Origin: Heliocidaris tuberculata
Lineage: Eukaryota; Echinodermata; Echinoidea; Camarodonta; Echinometridae
Length of the DNA stretch: 64,000 bases
Direction: 5' to 3'
Assembly (NCBI GenBank): GCA_025618425.1
Contig: CM046850.1
Coordinates: forward strand, 22,888,907 to 22,952,906
Shown: one piece after another, positions 51,201 to 60,200 of the stretch
How positions within the stretch are numbered: position 1 is the first letter of the stretch
Layout of the letters: the number at the start of each line of letters is the position of its first letter
Made by a program: the position numbers and the translations under genes
Notes under the pieces: generated by a model
Told to the model about the DNA's origin: nothing
The model's database searches: none
What the model saw: only the letters and a program-made list of their open reading frames with translations

Positions 51201-54200
51201 ATCAGCATTTTCGATACAGATATTCTTTTCAAAAATGTGCAACTTGATCTTTAAGTAATAATAAACATAACCAAAAAAAAATTGGGATATAATATTATTG
51301 GACAACATATCCCGCCTTTTAGCATTTTGGGTAAACGATGGGTTGTTTTCTTATAACTTACGCTTCAGACGTCTGTTTCTATTAAATGCTAATTTCTCCA
51401 AAACTCCAATACATCAGCCCTTCAAACATTTTACGTTTCTACAGCATTTTTTTTTTTTTTGCTTCAAAAAGAAATGCAAAGAGGTCAGTTTCTTCCATCA
51501 CCACCAGCAAAAGTAAGGCTTCCAAGCACCCATTGCTTCATTTCCTTCTGCACCTTCCACTGTCCATGTTAATTGAAAACAAAGGCAAGCTCAGCAACAA
51601 ATACGTAACAACAACAACAACAACAACAACAAAGACCACCCACAAGAAAGGGGGTTAGATAAAGCAAGGTTTCATAAAGAAAAGAAAAAAACGAGACAAT
51701 AAACGAGACGTGAAAAATAACCAAACCAACCTGACGCGCTCATTCGCCTTTGCTGGGCTTCGGGCATGGACGGGGCGGATATGGAATGACGTACTCCTGA
51801 GTCAATGCGGTGGGGAGTAATGAAGAAAACAAACAAATAAACAGTAGCAGAATAAAGATGAGGGTTGCCAATTTGAAACCGGAGGGGTGGGGGGACTTTT
51901 GTAAAGTGAAAAAAGTATAACATTTGAATGTTAGGCAAAGCGCACATACACATACAGTAATCTGTATCCCCAAAAGTTGGTTTGCATTTACAAGTACATT
52001 GGTATACATGAGTTTGGCTATGCACACACAAGCAGACATAAAGACATGAAGTCACACACAGTCATTTATTATCAATCTACACTCTGAGTAGTTACGATGT
52101 ATCTTTCTAACATTATGAAACCCCTTGCAATCCACATAATGTGGAAAAAGGTTCCTGAGGGCATTTTCCAATCAGCGACAAGACTTGTGAAAGGTACTGT
52201 ATATATTAAAGTACTGTAAGTATTTCTTTTTTCTTCTTCTTCTCACATACGTTTTCTGTCTCAAATTAAATACAAATGTCTGAAATACATTGATATTATA
52301 ATGTCTAGTACTACATGTATCTAACAATAAGTGTTAATGTGCAATAAATTCCTGTTTTACACACTCTAAAAGATGAATTAAATTTCTATTGAATAAAGTC
52401 AGAAGTTGTCTTGGTTTGTGCAACTACCTCCATGTACAGGTACTGTAGAATGAATTATGATTTAATCATAATTACAATATACTCAGGGGAGAGTTTCATC
52501 AAGCGTTTTGTCAGTGATTTTAACCGACAACTGTTATAAGCTACTGAAATCCTCGCATCTGATTGGCTGAGAGCAAATTTGTCGGTAGAAATCACTGACA
52601 AAACGCTTGACGAAACGCTTCCCAGATTTACTCATATCATAATGAAGAAAACTGAACACTCTCTTTACAAAAACAAGAAAATGTGCATTTAGATTAAACA
52701 AATTGCTGTGAAGTAGTCATTTTACTTGGAATTAGAATAATGTGCCACAGAAAAATGGTTAAAACTTAGATTTAAAAAGGTATTAAAACAAAGAGGGACT
52801 GTACAAGGTGTAACCATCACAAAGTGGCACAATGTTGCTTTGCAAAAATATATGAAATATCTGATTTCTGTATTTTTAAGAAAAATCTAATGCAAAAAAG
52901 TGCCTATTTTGTGTGTCAATGCATACTCTACAAAACAGAAATACTTACACATGTTTGACTGAAAATGAAATAGTATTCATACGAACAGGTTTGCATCATA
53001 ATTTTGAAGTTTTTTTTTAATATAAACCCATTCAGGTTTTTATTATTAATGGAAACATATTGATTGCATTACTGGCAGTATGTTTCATTGTTGTATATCA
53101 GAGATATTTGTAGATGTACACTTTTGCTGTAGAACTAAATTATTGTCCGTTCTGTAGAAATGTTATTCTAATATATTTCTATACATCTGGAAAAGCTTAG
53201 TCTGGTGAGACATAAATTAATCAAATTATAATCTGAACTATACTCTGCTAAAGACGATTAGATACAAAACTCGTTAATATGTGGAGTGCTCTGAACACAA
53301 AAATCAAGAAGATATATACCAATATTTCTCACAAAATGAGAGGATTGGGGAAGATTAGCCGGCATGTTGGCTGTCAAATAAAATATAAAATGAAGAAATA
53401 ATTCAAACTGATGATGATTGAAATGATTGAAAGGGATTAGATTACAAGATAATCATATCAATTAAGTCATAATGTTTCCTAACACATCGGTTGAATTAAC
53501 CAAAAGGAAAAAAATAAAGATGGAGAGAAAAAGAGCAACACTACATGTAGTATTTTCAGAGGATTTCCAAAAATAAGGGGCTTTTTACTCAAGGTTTATT
53601 CATATTAAGTATATTCATGTACATCATACACAATATACTTTGTATACCTTAGAAATTATATCAAAGGATCAGCTACTAAATACATCAATAAACTATCAAT
53701 TTTCATTCATCATGCATTTTTTTCATTTGTCTAGCTCAAAAATGAATAGTCTAATAGTCAAATAAAAAAAAAAAAATGCAGCAAAACAAAATCGAATATT
53801 ATAGAAAGCTGTATCAATGAATGCAAAGTTATGAATAAGACTATGTGAAGTGGGCTTGGAATTACATGAAGGTTCAGTACTCAAAGAGACAACAAAATTT
53901 GTTTGGAGAAAATGAAGAAATGGGGTATATTACAAGTCACTATAAAAAAAAATATAAGTATGGTTTTATGCCAGTAACAGAGTTCTGCACAATAATTATA
54001 AGGTGGCTACACAAATCTCTCTCAGTAAAGTTAATAACCCACAAGATAAACACTAACACAAAAGACAATATTCTTTAAAAAGAAGATACATGTATAATCA
54101 TGAAATGAAGGGAAAGAACTTATAAAATAAAATAAAAAATCATATCTGGAAGCTGTTTCTCAAAGGGTAAAGATGTAGAAATAAAATCATCACTGTATGC

Positions 54201-57200
54201 TGTACAATCTTCACTAAAGAACACACTTTCTGTATACAACAATTCATGCAAATTTTCTTCAACTTCCAACTTCTTCAATATTTTCGCAAACATTGAAAAT
54301 ACCTGCTACAATGAGGGGTGTATCTTTGGAAACTGATTTGAGCAGAAGAGGGAGAAAATTGGAAAGAAGACAATAAAAATATTTTGAGGAATGAAGTTGC
54401 AGAATGAGTCATAATTACTCAAAGTGGAAGGGTTAATACATCCAAAACAAACTTAAGGCTTTGGTCTCAATATTCAAACTCCCATTTTCACAATATCTGT
54501 ATACCTAGTGGCTGACTACAGCAAGTTTATGAATAGAAAAGATCTTCCATCACATTTTGCCTTTAATGGGGGGGGGGGGGGGGAGACTAGTTAGGCCAGT
54601 ATGTAGGAATTCGATACTCATCTTAATGTAACTATTATATGTACCTAGAATAAGTTGTGAAGCATCACATCTTAAACTAACTCATGGGACTAAAATAAAC
54701 TGAACTATGATTCCTTCAATATATTTGCATGATAACTTAGAGTAAATTATTAGTTTGTAATACAAATCATTTATTCACACGATCTAAGGTAGATGGTAAA
54801 ATGTTCAAACTGTAATCCACCTTTTTCAAGTATACAATGAAATATAAAAATGAAATCAAGATTTTCTTAAAGTAGTCATTATTCATGAATACAATTCAGA
54901 TATTTCCTTCAATAGTCATGTATTGAAGGTACATCCACAGGCATATTTTTCATTATATCCCTCATTTAATGGATAATGCCGATGCCGATGAAGAAAAATG
55001 TGCTATACCGTGACGTCATTCATGGTATAGTGCACTATACTATGAATGCCGTTACAGATATGCCATCGATCAGTGGTTTTTCATCGATAACATGTGAAAA
55101 GTGCTATCGGTATTGGCCTCATAGACCACTGTGTAAACCGCGGTACATTTTTATCATTATTTTTTCAAGATTCGTTGGAGGGATATAAAACAAATATATC
55201 ATGCAATGTGAATTTATGGATTCCTTGGTGACAGAAAAAGCACTATTCTCTTCGGGGCTAAGCCCCTCAGAAAATAGTGCTATTCTTGCCACCTCGGAAT
55301 CCATAATTTCAACTAGAGCCTCTCAGTGCATGGTATATTTGTTTACTATGACAATGGAAATCTATCACAGAGCCAACTTGGCATCATTTTCATCTAAAGT
55401 ATTCCTTTTCAAAATATTCCCCTTTTAGTATGCAGTTATATAAGAAGATAATATCTTAAAAGGATTATATATCATCAGCTGGAATGTAAGTAGTTATATA
55501 TCACCACAGGAGACACATATATATTAGATACACTACTAAACAAGACAAGAATTCTTAAGCAGATTAACGAATCAATTTTAGAACTAGAAAAACTTGTGAG
55601 TTGAATACACAGTCAGCATTACCATATTTTTGCCCATTTCTATAAAAACGTATCAAGAAGAAAATAGTTGATGGTTAGTAATTTGAGCTTTCCAGGAATC
55701 AGGAGGCATGGTGTTGGAAAATAGATGAGTAAAGCTGATGTAAAGTGGAAAAAAAATGGAACATGACAAAAACATTACTTGCACAACAAATACAATACAA
55801 AACATGGTGATTTTTGTTCATCTAAAAACACTTTTGAACAGAGTACTGTAAAATGAGGTAAATAGAAATTTGGATAAATAGGAACAAAATTTTGAAACCT
55901 TCTTTTTGACACAAAACCCTTTTCCAAGTAATGAAATGCATTTTCTGCACCTTCCTAAAAATAAAAACTGATGTCAACACATTTTTTCATTTGTTTTTTT
56001 CTATTCACCCCGTGATATATGGTATACAGAATACATAAAGCATATTTAATTGAGCATTCAAATACCACTTTGCACCAATAAATAGTACTTCGAAATATAC
56101 TTCCTGTCAACCATATCAAGGTTAAAAGAAAGCAGCAAAAATACTCAGATAATCAAAAAAAGGACTGTGTAATTTACAGAGGGGTATCTTGTAATGCAAT
56201 CTGCATAACCTTCACAATGAGATGTTTATGCATAATACAGCTGTTAATGGTAGTGAAAGAGTTAAACTGTCGGAAGGATGTATAATGTAATGAGTATAGT
56301 ATTTTATTCAAGCCAGTTATGCACCTTATGTAGTACATGTATAAGAGCTCATATGTCCATGTACTGTAGCCCACAGTTGAATGAAAGACTGTGACATGTA
56401 CATGTAGTTGAAGGGAAATACAATGTATACAAATACATGTAGCCTTGTAAATATGCATGATATACGCTTGTAGGGTGTACACTTTTTGGGGAGAGAGGTG
56501 TATGTATGTATGTGATATAGCAAAAATTAAACCTCTTTTCACCTTCTCCAAACATTGCCGAGAGTCTGCTGGTTCCTATATCACAAAAAATGTCAATTTG
56601 AGTATACTCAATGATATCGAAATGCTAATCCGTACATTCAGAGTAAGAGGTCTTTAAAGAATAACAAAAGAAAAAAAAGATTCAATGTACATTTGCATTG
56701 TGTAAACATAGAAGGAAGGCATAAGTCTAATATTCCATTGTGACTAAGGACACTGATTTAATTTTTCTAGCATTTTATAATAAATAACAAATAACATACA
56801 TAACTATGTTATCTATTCCTATTTAGTCCCTACAAGTATTCTGATCACTGTCAATTACTATCTTATTAAATAACTCTTACTTTCCTCACAAACTGTTCAA
56901 TGCACAGCTCGATTTTAAACATCTAATTGAAAAAAAATCTGTCACATTTTAATTGTATATTTTTCACCATCAAAACTGCCACAAGATACAATACAGTGCA
57001 CAAGACAGTGCTATCACGTCAATCTATGCAATGCAGAATTGTATCGGTGCAACACAAAAATCATTTCTGGTGGTCCGCTGTTCAATGCTTATCAATATTT
57101 CAAGTCATGACTAAGCATTATTCACACCTATACTACTGCTGAGAAGTTTTAAACAAAAAATCACATCACAACTTGCTTTGAAAATGTGAACAGCCAGCAA

Positions 57201-60200
57201 TCTGTAGGAGCAATTTCATCAAACAGTTAGACATTCATACATACATGTACACATAAACGTGTTATCACACATTACACAAATGTACTCGGCCATTTTGCTG
57301 CCATGCATACTATGCACAAGCATCATCACAGGAAAAATAATGGGCGACTTTACCCCCCAAAAGCCTCAATAATCAAAATCCCATTAATCAACCATGGTAT
57401 AGATGGAGGTGTGTTGAAATATGAAATTTAACAAAAATGGTCAAGTGGGAAGACAGGTAAATCCAAATGAACCAAAACTTTAATTTTAAACAGATGAATA
57501 ATGTAAGATTATATTGTATGTTTCACTCAACACATAACCAATAAAAATTATTTTCATCAAGTCCATGATTAATACTTATATCCTATACTGTAGTTCCATG
57601 TACATGTATGTACTTATTTTTCAGACATACATGTACCAATGCTCTTGTCATTACACTCAATGTCAATTTCTGTCTACTACTCCAACAAATACTGTTACCT
57701 ATGGGATATAATTTCTTTTTAATGAGTTTCTTTTTTTTTTGGTGCTGATAATCATCTTGAATGACTTTAGAGCAGAGAGTAATTTGGTGAAATGAGCACT
57801 TCAGAGGACATTGCTTATGGGGAAAGTGGAAAAGGAATGATCTTGAAAAATGTGTACAACTGAGTACATACAAATTCATATTAACTATTATGGTTAATTT
57901 TGTTTATTTTTTGAAGAGTCATTTCCCATGACTTTGAAGCAGAGGAAAATTGGGTTAAATACATGTAAGCAATCTAGCAGTAATTGCTTAAAAAGAAAGT
58001 GGAAAGAGTTGGACACTGAAAATTGGAGCAAATACATTGATAATAGGAACTGTCAAGAACATCAAACTCTTTCAAAGAAATACATGTAAGAGATCATCAG
58101 GGCTCATATTCGCTCATATCCTTTGAAAGAACACATAGTGTCACCCTGAAAACTTTACCTAGAAGTCAAGAAACTGTTGTTAGACCTACCTCTGCCTGCT
58201 ATGATGTCCAGAACATTGGAGTCCCTCTGCAGAGAGCGAGACTTGCTACTGGACGACACGCTGTTGCTTCTCTCGTGACCCTGATGGCCTTGAGAGCTGT
58301 CGGTGGAGACCTGGGACAGAGCGGAGAGGTCAAAGACATTCTCGTTCTGACCCCCATTGATGTTGGCCCCAGGTCCGATGGTCTGCGGGAGGTCCTTGGC
58401 GAGTCGGTGCACGTTCTCCAGGATGATGGAGATGAGAGGGAGATAGAGGGTGGCGATTCGAGCTTGGTGTTGCTGTTGGTAGAAGAGAGAGATATTTAAT
58501 AGAAACATTGTCATCATTATCATCATCATCTTCACTATTATCTTCACAAACACCATCACCAGTGCCATTATCCTTATCAACACCACCATTATCATTCTTA
58601 ACCCCTTCCATGCCACCATATTTTTAAGCAGTTGTCAAAAATGAACTTTCAAGAGTTAATTATTAACTTTCAATGAGTTTTTTTCTTGAGCAAACTGGGC
58701 AAAGATATATTGCATAGGAATAAATATTATATTGAAGGCACAGGTTTCTGTATGAGGAAGAATTTTCAAGCCATTCTGAGCCTAAATGAAATGTTCAACA
58801 CTCAAATTTTTCGGCAGGATTTGCCACCCACGGCATGGTAGGGGTTAACATCATAACATCCATTATCATTCCCCCATCATCATCATCATCATCATCACCA
58901 CCACCACCACCACCACCACCACCACCACCACCACCACCACCAGCATCAGCAATGTCACTACCATTATCACCACTACAACCATCATCATCACCATCACCAC
59001 CACCTCAACTCAAACCATCATCATCATGGTGATATTTTCTCTCAATTAGCACTGACCTTTGAGTGATAGCGGTCATCTGCACTGTGCTTTGCCAGAAGGT
59101 TCCGTAGTACTCTGATACCATGCTGGCGTACCTCCGTCACGTCGTGCAGTGCCACGCCCACTTCTCTTAGCAACAGCCCAGCCAGGAAGTGATTCTGACA
59201 GTACTCTTCGGTCAATGAGTAGTCGTACTTCAAGTCTGTTGTATTGTGATTTGAAGGTGTCACGGAAGAGGGGACAAAAATCCAGAAACTTTTCACATTA
59301 ACTAACATCAATCTTTACATCTTATTTTCTTCTGAGTTTGAGTTTGTACATGTATAACACCAAGTCAATATCATATTTAGCAACTGTTCTGGAGAAATAT
59401 GGTTGCTCAAAAAATATATCAATGATAATGGGTACTGAATCAGTGAAAAACAGAGTTGAAGGTGATCGATGACTTGACAGATATTTTGGTGGTACAGTGT
59501 ATATGTGTTCCTTGCAATTTTTAATCACTGAACTTTAGCTAGTCTTCTCACAAGCTGCTTTTATGTTCACTGAGAGTGTATTCAAACTTGCAGTATCTCT
59601 TTAATAGAAGTGACATTTAAAGCCCACATTTTGAATAAACATGTGGTGCGTCTATAGTGACATGGCACCCCTGACATACAGAACAGGATATTTTGAGCGA
59701 TTTGTACCCATACATGTAAGTACAAATCTGGGGGGGGGGGGGGAGGAAGGGGAGGAGACCTAACTGTATCACATGAGTATTTTCTACAACTAATAGAAGG
59801 GAAAAGCGAAAATAATTGATTTAGATCACTAACCTACATGGATGCATGGGTCTAAAAGCCAAGATATTATTATTTACTTGTCTAAAAATTGCAGCTTTGC
59901 TTCAGAAAAAACAAAAGTAGAGAGAATAAAGTTTACATTTTACTATTGCTTGACACACATTTGAAGATACTGTACATGTACATGTCCTATTGCCAAACAC
60001 CACAACATATACATGTACTGTACTATTAGGTTGGCAGCATTGGGCTGAGTCTGCTTTTACAGAGAAGGAAAAATTTACATATAACAATACACCACAACAG
60101 AACTGTAATATCTTACAATATGCTTACACTCATTGTTCATAAAACATAAAACACACTTCATATCATCATTATACATTTTTATCCTTTAAGTGATTTATTT

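Larger units (their letters stand above)
53371..58189. other. 4.8-kb DOCK intron
   Basis: AT-rich, with many TACATGTA palindromes. It contains a hairpin repeat (55186-55345), a poly-G run (54570-54584) and one weak microexon candidate (56543-56575). Open frames are short and show no family motifs. Confidence 0.65.
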
